33,625 nucleotides of DNA from Oscillospiraceae bacterium (GTDB taxonomy: Bacteria > Bacillota > Clostridia > Oscillospirales > Ruminococcaceae). The position numbers and the translations under genes were made by a program. Below, piece by piece: positions 17,180 through 24,296 of this stretch (position 1 is the first letter of the stretch; the number at the start of each line of letters is the position of its first letter). Below the pieces are notes generated by a model. That model was not told the DNA's origin, ran no database searches, and saw only the letters and a program-made list of their open reading frames with translations. The DNA lies in assembly GCA_022787085.1 (NCBI GenBank), contig JALFVE010000045.1, positions 1 through 33,625 on the forward strand, given 5' to 3'.

Positions 17180-18270
17180 GGATTACCCTCCCTCTCGAAT
17201 ATGGTTCTGTAGGGCATAACGCCGTTGTAATTTTTTTCTGCCAGGAACAGGAAATTACCCATCATCAGAATGACCGCCGCCATGACAGCAGCGCCGAGAT
17301 TCTTTTTCCTTTTTATGGCAGAAGAGTACAGCGCCATGAGTATTTTCGGTGCTCCGAGGCAAACCCCGGGAATGAAAAACAGCAGCGACATTCTGGAAAT
17401 AATGGCATATCGGGAGCCTATAAGCTCGAAGAAAAACGCCCCATAGCAGCACCATATTATCATATTTATGCTGCGCTTATCCCCCGTCATGCGGTCTTTC
17501 AGGGCATACGCCGCCAAAAACAGCACTCCGAACATCACCGCATAGCGAATGGGAAGTCCGTTTGTCATCTCTCTGCTGCCGATGCCGTAATTCGAGTAAA
17601 CATATCGTGTAACGCCCCTGATAAGAGGCTCGGAAAAGGCATACGCCCCAATTGACAATCCCGCCGTCACTGTCAGGGTGAGCTTATTCCAGTCAATGCT
17701 CACAAGAAAAATGCAGGGCAGAAGAAACAGGGCAGAGCGATGAAACGCCGAGGCTGCAAGCACAGTGAGAACTGCTCTCATATAGCTGCCCTTTACCCCA
17801 TACTGCAAGCCGAATGCGCAAATTACAGCGGCGATGAACTGCCTCATAAAATTTAATGAATTAAAGAAAAGCCCCATTCCCAGAAACGCCGCCATGCTCA
17901 TCCATGGATTGTCGGAATTTCTGAAGATATAAAGCATCAGAGGGGGATAGATAAGCAGTGATATCAGAGGAAATGCGGCAGCATAATCCGCAGAGAAGAT
18001 ATTCACAAGCTTTAAAAGCAGGAATATCCCTATTTCCCTTCTGTCTCCCCTCAGCTCATCAAAATCGGTGAAATTCAGGTCATAAAACCAGCCTGCGTAC
18101 AGGTTGTAATCATACCCCACCCCATAGCGGAGGGAGGCTGCGGCGGTAAAAAGCACTGCCATAATTATGCAGTAAATGCAGGGCGCTTTACCGTCCCTTC
18201 TTTCCGAAAGCCCGCACATGGGTATGCCTGCCCCCAGGGCTGTCAGGAATAATATGGAATAAACAGCCAT
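17176..18270 (-). CDS. EpsG-like polysaccharide polymerase / membrane protein
   Basis: A 364-residue polytopic membrane protein with about nine to ten helices. It resembles the EpsG family of exopolysaccharide proteins, whose members are thought to act as Wzy-type polymerases or in polymer export. Seen features are RYGVGYDYNLYAGWFYD near residues 48-64, the block FFNSLNFMRQFIAAVICAFGLQY (MRQ-x-x-A motif), AFHRSALFLLPCIF, and the C-terminal NGVMPYRTIFE, which matches the usual end of EpsG proteins. It is the first gene of a three-gene operon with a consensus promoter 34 bases upstream. No glycosyltransferases lie next to it, unlike typical eps clusters, so its polymer must be made from genes elsewhere. 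Confidence 0.75.
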   Translation of the reverse strand: MAVYSILFLTALGAGIPMCGLSERRDGKAPCIYCIIMAVLFTAAASLRYGVGYDYNLYAGWFYDLNFTDFDELRGDRREIGIFLLLKLVNIFSADYAAAFPLISLLIYPPLMLYIFRNSDNPWMSMAAFLGMGLFFNSLNFMRQFIAAVICAFGLQYGVKGSYMRAVLTVLAASAFHRSALFLLPCIFLVSIDWNKLTLTVTAGLSIGAYAFSEPLIRGVTRYVYSNYGIGSREMTNGLPIRYAVMFGVLFLAAYALKDRMTGDKRSINMIIWCCYGAFFFELIGSRYAIISRMSLLFFIPGVCLGAPKILMALYSSAIKRKKNLGAAVMAAVILMMGNFLFLAEKNYNGVMPYRTIFEREGNP

Positions 18271-18303
18271 AACGACCTCTTTTCATCCGACTTATCAAGA
18301 TAA

Positions 18304-18332
18304 ATTATACTCTTTTGATCGGGCAATGTCAA
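18304..18332 (-). promoter_or_regulatory. Promoter of the EpsG-like operon
   Basis: On the minus strand TTGACA (18327-18332) and TATAAT (18304-18309) are both perfect consensus hexamers with a 17-base spacer, 34 bases upstream of the start codon. Confidence 0.87.
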
Positions 18333-18368
18333 GACGGATATTTAAAAAAGAGGGCTTCGGAGAAAATT

Positions 18369-20069
18369 TTATCTGTTCTGATAAAAGTCGCCATTAATAA
18401 GGCGCACCTCAAATTCATCTCTTGGCAGAGGCTTGTCGAAAAGGAAGCCCTGCACCATATTGCAGTTTATATCACGCAGGAAATCTGCCTGAGCGGCAGT
18501 TTCCACACCTTCGGAAATTGTTTCCATATTAAGCTCGTTCACCATGTTGACAATGTTCTTCACCACGATCCTGTCGGTGGAAACGCCGCCATCGCCCTCG
18601 TTTATATTCGTGAAGAAGGATTTGTCAAGCTTGATAACGTCCACGTCAAGATCCTTGAGAAGATTCAGCGATGAGTAGCCCGTTCCGAAATCGTCAATAG
18701 AGGTGCTGATATTGTTCTCCTTCATTTTTTCGATGAAAACATTCATTGCGGTGAAGTCCTCCGCACCAGTCATTTCTGTCAGCTCGATCTCGATATATTT
18801 TCCGTCAACGCCGTGCTTTCTGATAATACCCAGAACCTCGTCAGCCAGCCGTCTGTTGCGCAGATGGTGCTTTGAGAAATTCACCGAGACCTTCACAGGC
18901 TCAATGCCCATTTCCTTCCACCGCTTCAGATCCTCGCAGACCCTTTCAAATATATAGAAATCCAGCCTGCAGATGGTGCCCTCCGCCTCCAGAACGGGAA
19001 TAAAATCCATGGGAGGCACTATCCTGCCGTTTTTTATCCATCTGCAAAGCGCCTCGCAGCCGCAGAGCCTGTTATCCGAAAGGCGCACCTTGGGCTGATA
19101 GTAAACTGCAAATTCTCTGTTTTCCAGAGCCTTGGGGAATATTGTGGAGATCTCCTTTCTGTGCATGGAGGCTTCCATGAGAATGGGGGTATAGTAAACC
19201 ACATCCATATTCTCCTGCTTGGTGGCGCCGTAGGCAACTGTTGCCTTGCTCATAAGGTCGGACATTGTATCGCTTTCCGTTGCCTCGCAGATACCCATGC
19301 GGAGCCTTACATCATAAAGCTGCTTTGCGTCACCCTCGCCCATCTCAAAGGAGAGTGCGTCCGCAAAGCCCCGAAGGTCGGTTATCCTGCCCTTTTTAAG
19401 GAGCATTATGAAATTATCGCCGCCGAGCCTTGCAAAAAATCCGTCGGGATCTACAAAGTTTTTCATAGCTTCGCTGAATTTCTTAAGAAGCATATCCCCT
19501 TCCGGATTGCCGAAAAGCTGATTTACAAACTTGAAATTCTTGATGTTTATATATACAATGGCATAATCCACCAGCTGTCCCCTCGCCTTGAGCATTCCGC
19601 CGAATCTCATGATAGCCTGAGTATTGGCAGCGCCTGTTCTGCTGTCGGTATAAATGCTTTTATTAAGGAGGTCCATCACTCTTATCCTGCCGCTGAAAAT
19701 GAAGAAAAGCTTGGCAAGAACGCAGATAAGCGCTCTTTCCTTTTCGTCCCAGCTGCAGCCTGTGCGGGGCAGGAAGGTCATTTCCATAATGCCGCCCTCG
19801 GGGGTCACATATCTTCTGTAAATGCAGTCCTCTTCATTTACATCGGGGCTGAAGGTCACTTTCTTGTACTTCTTAACGCCCTCAGGCTCAAAATTGTTGG
19901 GGGGAGCATCAAGAGAAAGGATAAGCCTGCCCAGCCCGACCTCGTCTGCGACCAGCTCCATGATCCTGCACATATCCTCAACTGCATTGTCGATCCCCAT
20001 AACGTTTTCGTCGATTTCTGTAATAAATTTAAGAATACCCTCGCTGAAAGCACTGATGCTCATTTTCAT
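18369..20069 (-). CDS. Cyclic-di-GMP phosphodiesterase, degenerate GGDEF plus EAL
   Basis: A 566-residue cytoplasmic protein with three parts. Residues 1 to about 130 look like a GAF-type sensor domain. Residues about 140-295 are a GGDEF domain with the signature changed to GGDNF (216-220) and the first metal Asp lost (YINIKNFKFVN), so cyclase activity is unlikely. Residues about 310-566 are an EAL domain with all expected residues: YYQPKV, EAL (339-341), VNFSKHHL, IELTEM, DDFGTGYSSL, IKLDKSF, EGVET and QGFLFDKP. It should hydrolyse c-di-GMP to pGpG, possibly with GTP binding at the degenerate domain as an input. There is no membrane segment. It is a single-gene unit with a consensus promoter, transcribed away from glgA, and the ATG at 20067-20069 follows AGGAAAGGG. 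Confidence 0.92.
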   Translation of the reverse strand: MKMSISAFSEGILKFITEIDENVMGIDNAVEDMCRIMELVADEVGLGRLILSLDAPPNNFEPEGVKKYKKVTFSPDVNEEDCIYRRYVTPEGGIMEMTFLPRTGCSWDEKERALICVLAKLFFIFSGRIRVMDLLNKSIYTDSRTGAANTQAIMRFGGMLKARGQLVDYAIVYINIKNFKFVNQLFGNPEGDMLLKKFSEAMKNFVDPDGFFARLGGDNFIMLLKKGRITDLRGFADALSFEMGEGDAKQLYDVRLRMGICEATESDTMSDLMSKATVAYGATKQENMDVVYYTPILMEASMHRKEISTIFPKALENREFAVYYQPKVRLSDNRLCGCEALCRWIKNGRIVPPMDFIPVLEAEGTICRLDFYIFERVCEDLKRWKEMGIEPVKVSVNFSKHHLRNRRLADEVLGIIRKHGVDGKYIEIELTEMTGAEDFTAMNVFIEKMKENNISTSIDDFGTGYSSLNLLKDLDVDVIKLDKSFFTNINEGDGGVSTDRIVVKNIVNMVNELNMETISEGVETAAQADFLRDINCNMVQGFLFDKPLPRDEFEVRLINGDFYQNR

Positions 20070-20125
20070 TTTCCCTTTCCTGTTAGCTTTTGATATCCGC
20101 CCTAAAACAAAAACTTCTATGTAAA

Positions 20126-20154
20126 ATTATAGCACATTGTGAAAACGTTGTCAA
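20126..20154 (-). promoter_or_regulatory. Promoter of the EAL-domain gene
   Basis: On the minus strand TTGACA (20149-20154) and TATAAT (20126-20131) are perfect consensus hexamers 17 bases apart, 57 bases before the ATG. Confidence 0.88.
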
Positions 20155-20208
20155 TTATTATCTATAATATAAATCAAATTATATAATAATTTTTCAAACA
20201 ATCAACCG

Positions 20209-20237
20209 AAAACAGACCCGAAGCCTGCGCTCGGGTC
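20209..20237 (-). terminator. Second hairpin terminator after glgA
   Basis: On the minus strand GACCCGA pairs with TCGGGTC (arms 20231-20237 and 20215-20221, loop GCGCAGGCT) and is followed by TGTTTTC. It lies between the glgA 3' hairpin and the EAL-gene promoter. Confidence 0.72.
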
Positions 20238-20244
20238 ATAAAAT

Positions 20245-20293
20245 ATGGGGATATATCGCCGCAAGATCCATATACCCATGATTTTGCGGCGAT
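20245..20293 (-). terminator. First hairpin after glgA, with an alternative pairing
   Basis: ATCGCCGCAA (20255-20264) is complementary to TTGCGGCGAT (20284-20293) across a 19-base loop. A second pairing, ATGGGGATAT (20245-20254) with ATATACCCAT (about 20270-20279), uses the loop and flank and crosses the first stem, so the two form a pseudoknot or exclude each other. On the minus strand it is followed by CATATTTTATG. The 253 bases between glgA and the EAL gene contain this, the second hairpin and a promoter, and no gene that I can see. Confidence 0.6.
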
Positions 20294-20322
20294 TTTTCTC
20301 CTTTATTCAAAATAGTCCGATA

Positions 20323-21744
20323 TCATTCCTCACCCGCAAGCTCCTTATAGAGCCCGATGTAAAGCTTGGCAGAATTATCCCAGCTGAAGTCATTCTTCAT
20401 AGCGTAGCTGACGATCTCCGCCCATGCCTTCTTATCCTGATAATGGTCGCAGGCTCTGTTTACGGCGTTGAGCATATCGTGAGCGTTATAGGTCTTGAAG
20501 GTGAAGCCGTTACCATTCTCGCCGCCTGCGTCTCTTACGCTGTCACGAAGTCCTCCCGTTTCTCTTACGATGGGCAGGGTTCCGTAGCGCATGGATATCA
20601 TCTGCGCCAGACCGCAGGGCTCGCTCTGAGAGGGCATGAGGAACATATCAGCACCTGCATAGATCTTCCTTGCAAGCTCGGGAACGAAGCCGAGAGTTAC
20701 GCTTACCTTGTCGGGATATCTCCATGCCATTTCCTTGAAGAAATCCTCATAAATCTTCTCGCCTGCGCCGAGTACCGCAAACTTGCAGCCAAGGCTCAGC
20801 ATTTCCTCGAAAACGTATTTGATAAGGTCGATTCCCTTGTGGGATACGAATCTTGTGATAATTCCGATAAGAGGCTCATCTCCCGAGGCAAGCTTCAGGG
20901 ATTTGAGCAGCTCAGCCTTGCACTTTGCCTTGCCCGAGATATCGTCTGCGGAGAAATGTGCAGGGATGAGGGGGTCGTGTTCGGGGTCGTAAAGTGTCGT
21001 ATCAATTCCGTTCAGGAAGCCGCAGAGCTTATACTGCTTGTTGGTAAGCGCCCTGTCCAGCCCGTGGGAATACCATGGGTCAAGAATTTCCCATGCATAG
21101 CTGGGAGAAACGGTGGTTATCTTGTCGGCGGTCTCGAAGGCTGCCTTCATCATGTTCACAGCGCCGTCATACTCAAGGAGCTTTGCGTGATACATGGGTA
21201 TTCCCATGATATCGTTGATAACGTCCATGCCGTAGCGTCCCTGATACTGGATATTGTGAATGGTGAAAACGGTCTTGATATTATCATAGCCGTACTGGAA
21301 TTTGTAATAGGTCTGATAATAAACGGGGATAAGAGCTGTCTGCCAGTCATTGCAGTTGATGATCTGGGGCTTCCAGTCGATCTGCTTTATCAGCTCAAGC
21401 ACCGCACGGGAGAGAAATACGAATCTCTCGCAGTCGTCGTAAAAGCCGTAAAGACCGTCTCTTGCATAATAATACTCGTTATCGAGGAGATAGTAGGTAA
21501 CGCCGTTTGCCTCTCCCTCGAACACGCCGCAATATTGCTTTCTCCAGCCAACATCGACTGTGAAATTCTTAATGAATTTGAGCTTTTCTCTCAGCTCGGG
21601 CTTTACGCTCTTGTAAAGGGGAAGTACGACACGGCAGTCATGTCCCGCCTTGCAGAGGGCTGCGGGAAGAGAGCCCGCAACATCCGCCAGTCCGCCGGAA
21701 GCGGCGTAGGGAAGCGCCTCGGAAGCTGTGTAAAGTATTCTCAT
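20323..21744 (-). CDS. glgA: Glycogen synthase (ADP-glucose type)
   Basis: A 473-residue GT5 glycosyltransferase that extends alpha-1,4-glucan from ADP-glucose in the cytoplasm. N-terminal EALPYAASGGLADVAGSLP, NCNDWQTALIPVYY, TVFTIHNIQYQG, TVSPSYAWEI, NGIDTTLYDP, GIITRFVSHKGIDLI, FLMPSQSEPCGLAQMISMRYGTLPIVRETGGLRDSV are all classic GlgA blocks. The K-T-G-G-L lysine, K15 in the Escherichia coli enzyme and implicated in ADP-glucose binding, is Ala15 here (A-S-G-G-L), although the flanking alignment has no gap. The glutamate of the EPCGLAQ catalytic motif is kept. It is the last gene of the glg operon, 156 bases after glgD with a strong hairpin in between. A 512-codon antisense open frame over it is a codon-usage artefact. 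Confidence 0.97.
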   Translation of the reverse strand: MRILYTASEALPYAASGGLADVAGSLPAALCKAGHDCRVVLPLYKSVKPELREKLKFIKNFTVDVGWRKQYCGVFEGEANGVTYYLLDNEYYYARDGLYGFYDDCERFVFLSRAVLELIKQIDWKPQIINCNDWQTALIPVYYQTYYKFQYGYDNIKTVFTIHNIQYQGRYGMDVINDIMGIPMYHAKLLEYDGAVNMMKAAFETADKITTVSPSYAWEILDPWYSHGLDRALTNKQYKLCGFLNGIDTTLYDPEHDPLIPAHFSADDISGKAKCKAELLKSLKLASGDEPLIGIITRFVSHKGIDLIKYVFEEMLSLGCKFAVLGAGEKIYEDFFKEMAWRYPDKVSVTLGFVPELARKIYAGADMFLMPSQSEPCGLAQMISMRYGTLPIVRETGGLRDSVRDAGGENGNGFTFKTYNAHDMLNAVNRACDHYQDKKAWAEIVSYAMKNDFSWDNSAKLYIGLYKELAGEE

Positions 21745-21822
21745 ATATATTATCCTTTCTCTCGGAAGGTATTATTGACGTAAGTAAATTGATATGATTT
21801 TCGGGTATTTCGTCAGATAAAT

Positions 21823-21853
21823 TCGAGCCTGCGGAACACAGCCGCAGGCTCGA
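21823..21853. terminator. Strong hairpin in the glgD-glgA intercistronic region
   Basis: TCGAGCCTGCGG (21823-21834) pairs perfectly with CCGCAGGCTCGA (21842-21853), 12 bp, loop AACACAG. On the minus strand it is followed by AATTTATCTG, a poor U-tract, so it is likely a partial terminator or an mRNA stability element between glgD and glgA. Confidence 0.65.
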
Positions 21854-21900
21854 TGTCATTTCTGTGATATCAAGCCTGTTTGCCGGCTTTGTGCTGAGTG

Positions 21901-23025
21901 TCAGATCTGTGCGCCCTTGCCTATGTAGATGGGGTAATTTACAGAGCCTGTAAGTATCTTCTGATCGGAAATATTAACGATCTTGTCGGTGATTACGCAG
22001 CTGATATTGCAGTTCTTGCCGATAACGCCGTCCTGCATGATGATGGAATCCTTGACAACAGCGCCCTTGGCAACCTTTGCGCCTCTGAACAGAATGGAAT
22101 TCTCAACTGTTCCCTCGATGATGCAGCCGTCAGCGATAAGGGAGTTCTTGACCTTTGCGCCGATAGCGAACTTTGCGGGAGGATTATCGCGTATCTTGGT
22201 GTAAACGGGAGCGTTGTCGGGGAAAAGTCCCTTTCTGTTGTCGGTGTCGAGCAATGCCATGTTTGCGTCATAGTAGCTCTTGATGGAGGTGATCTTGGAG
22301 AAATATCCCTCATGCTTGTAGGTCATGATCTTATAGCGGCTGCACTGAGCCTGAAGAATGGACTTTGCAAAGCTGTAAATGCCCTTTGCAGCGCCGTCTG
22401 TTATCATGCTCATGAGCAGGGGCTTGGAGATGATGTAGGTGTTGAGGGAGATATTGCACTCGCCACTTATTTCGGGATTGATAAGAACGTTGTTGATTCG
22501 TCCCTCGTCGTCAATGCCGAAAACGTTGGTGTGAGCGGCAGCGTCGAGATCGAGATTTGCTCTTGCATAAACAGCGGTAATGTCTGCGCCGCTCTTTACA
22601 TGAGCGTCATAGAGCTTATTGTAGTCAAGGCTTGTTATAACATCGCAGTCGGACATGATAACATAGTCTGCGTCGGAGCAGCGGATAAAATCGGAGATAC
22701 CGTAAAGAGCCTCAAGTCTGCCTCTGTACATTCCGCTGGTGAGGTTCGAGAAGGGGGGCAGAAGATGAAGTCCGCCGTTCTTTCTTGCCATATCCCACTC
22801 TCTGCCCGAGCCTAAGTGGTCGAGAAGTGACTGATAGTTGGATTTTGTTACAACGCCCACCTCGTCAATGCCCGAATTTGCCATATTGGAGAGGGTGAAG
22901 TCGATAAGTCTGTATCTGCCGCCGAACATTACCGAGCCCATGGTCCTCTGACGGGTAAGCTCGGGAACGACGTCCTCGTGCATATTGGCGAAAATTACGC
23001 CCAGAATCTTTTTATTCAAGCTCAT
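21901..23025 (-). CDS. glgD: GlgD subunit of glucose-1-phosphate adenylyltransferase
   Basis: A 374-residue paralog of GlgC. It has the nucleotidyltransferase fold (MFGGRYRLIDFTLSNMANSGIDEVGVVTK, YVIMSDCDVITSLDYN) and a C-terminal left-handed beta-helix with hexapeptide rhythm (NSLIADGCIIEG, SILFRGAKVAKGAVVKDSIIMQDGVIG). The N-terminal GGxGxRL pyrophosphorylase loop of GlgC is absent; the aligned stretch reads GVIFANMHEDVVPELT, so this subunit is probably non-catalytic and acts as a regulatory partner in a GlgC-GlgD heterotetramer, as known in Firmicutes. It starts 30 bases after glgC with AAGGTAGG as ribosome site. Confidence 0.95.
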   Translation of the reverse strand: MSLNKKILGVIFANMHEDVVPELTRQRTMGSVMFGGRYRLIDFTLSNMANSGIDEVGVVTKSNYQSLLDHLGSGREWDMARKNGGLHLLPPFSNLTSGMYRGRLEALYGISDFIRCSDADYVIMSDCDVITSLDYNKLYDAHVKSGADITAVYARANLDLDAAAHTNVFGIDDEGRINNVLINPEISGECNISLNTYIISKPLLMSMITDGAAKGIYSFAKSILQAQCSRYKIMTYKHEGYFSKITSIKSYYDANMALLDTDNRKGLFPDNAPVYTKIRDNPPAKFAIGAKVKNSLIADGCIIEGTVENSILFRGAKVAKGAVVKDSIIMQDGVIGKNCNISCVITDKIVNISDQKILTGSVNYPIYIGKGAQI

Positions 23026-23055
23026 TTTATATTAACCTACCTTCCGTGAAAGCTC

Positions 23056-24264
23056 TTACTTCTTTTTGATATCGGGAACCATCTGCTTGGGTCCTACTAC
23101 CTGACCTGCGGCAATGGTTATCTTATTTCCGATAACGGCAATGCCCCAGTCGTCCCTGTTTTCAACAGTTTCGGGGCGTGCGCCTACATGAGCGCCGCTT
23201 TCGATGATGCTGTTCTCGCCTACGATCGCGTATTCAACAACAGCGCCCTCCTTGATAACTGTTCCCGGCATGATGATGGAGTCGGTTACGGTAGCTCCCT
23301 TTTCGATGGTTACACCCTCGTAAATTACGGAGAAGTCGATATTTCCGTCAATATTGCAGCCCTCGGCGATCATGGAGTTTTCAACGTTTGCATTGTCGCC
23401 TATGTACTGAGGAGGAAGAACGGGATTTCTGGAATACATCTTCCAGTCGGGATCGTAAAGGTCGATGGGGATATTGGGATTAAGAAGGTCCATATTTGCT
23501 TCCCAGAGGGAATCGAGGGTTCCAACGTCCTTCCAGTAGCCGTCAAAGGTCCATGCAACGAGCTTTTCGCCTGCATTCATCATGTTGGGGATGATAGCCT
23601 TTCCGAAGTCCTTGTCCTCATCGGGATTGTTCTCGTTGTCGATAAGGTACTGTCTGAGCTTGCTCCATGTGAAGATGTAGATACCCATTGAAGCAAGTGT
23701 TGAACGGGGATTCTTGGGCTTTTCCTCGAAATCAACGATATTGCCGTCGTCATCGGTTATCATGATTCCGAAGCGGGAAGCCTCTTCCATGGGAACGTCC
23801 AGAACTGCGATTGTAGCAGCTGCGTTCTTCTCCTTGTGGTAGCTGAGCATTACGTTATAGTCCATCTTGTAGATGTGGTCGCCCGAGAGAACTACTACAT
23901 AATCGGGATTGTAGCGGTCAACAAAGGCAATATTCTGATAGATAGCGTTTGCGGTGCCCTTATACCACTCTGCACCCAGAGCGGTCTGATAGGGAGGCAG
24001 GCAATGTGCTCCGCCGTACTGCTTGTCAAGGTCCCATGGCTGACCGTTTCCGATATAGTCATTCAGAACGAGAGGCTGATACTGGGTGAGAACGCCAACG
24101 GTGTCAATACCAGAGTTTACGCAGTTGGAGAGGGGGAAGTCGATTATTCTGTATTTTCCTCCGTAGGGAACGGCAGGCTTTGCCATATCCTGTGTGAGGG
24201 CGTACAAACGGCTGCCCTGTCCGCCTGCCAAAAGCATTGCGACGCATTCTTTTTTAGTGTACAT
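23056..24264 (-). CDS. glgC: Glucose-1-phosphate adenylyltransferase, catalytic subunit
   Basis: A 402-residue ADP-glucose pyrophosphorylase, the committed step of glycogen synthesis. [39 protein letters not shown] gives the complete nucleotide loop, here quoted by its key parts GGQGSRL, AKPAVP and [10 protein letters not shown]. Other blocks are [15 protein letters not shown] with the catalytic Asp, [26 protein letters not shown], and the sugar site [18 protein letters not shown]. The C terminus is a beta-helix ([33 protein letters not shown]). It lies 32 bases after glgB and 30 before glgD and should assemble with GlgD. Confidence 0.97.
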   Translation of the reverse strand: MYTKKECVAMLLAGGQGSRLYALTQDMAKPAVPYGGKYRIIDFPLSNCVNSGIDTVGVLTQYQPLVLNDYIGNGQPWDLDKQYGGAHCLPPYQTALGAEWYKGTANAIYQNIAFVDRYNPDYVVVLSGDHIYKMDYNVMLSYHKEKNAAATIAVLDVPMEEASRFGIMITDDDGNIVDFEEKPKNPRSTLASMGIYIFTWSKLRQYLIDNENNPDEDKDFGKAIIPNMMNAGEKLVAWTFDGYWKDVGTLDSLWEANMDLLNPNIPIDLYDPDWKMYSRNPVLPPQYIGDNANVENSMIAEGCNIDGNIDFSVIYEGVTIEKGATVTDSIIMPGTVIKEGAVVEYAIVGENSIIESGAHVGARPETVENRDDWGIAVIGNKITIAAGQVVGPKQMVPDIKKK

Positions 24265-24296
24265 CTTGAAAATCCTTCCTTTCGGTTTAATGCGGT

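Noticed and set aside
18333-18368. An intrinsic terminator after the EAL gene
   Set aside because: A T-run is present on the minus strand (CCCTCTTTTTT), but I could not find a stem of useful length before it.
20070-20322. A c-di-GMP riboswitch in front of the EAL gene
   Set aside because: The conserved core of the c-di-GMP-I aptamer is not visible, and the promoter lies only about 57 bases before the ATG, leaving no room for an aptamer.
20245-21783. 512-codon + strand open frame covering the whole of glgA
   Set aside because: It is codon-aligned antisense to glgA. The genome rarely uses TTA, CTA and TCA codons, so the aligned reverse frame has few stops. The translation has no recognisable domain, and glgA is certain.
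21898-22815. 305-codon + strand open frame over glgD, with similar long antisense frames at 19161-20093 and 23836-24555
   Set aside because: The frames at 21898 and 19161 are codon-aligned antisense to certain genes, the same codon-usage artefact; the third also lies wholly over glgC and glgB coding sequence without any recognisable domain.
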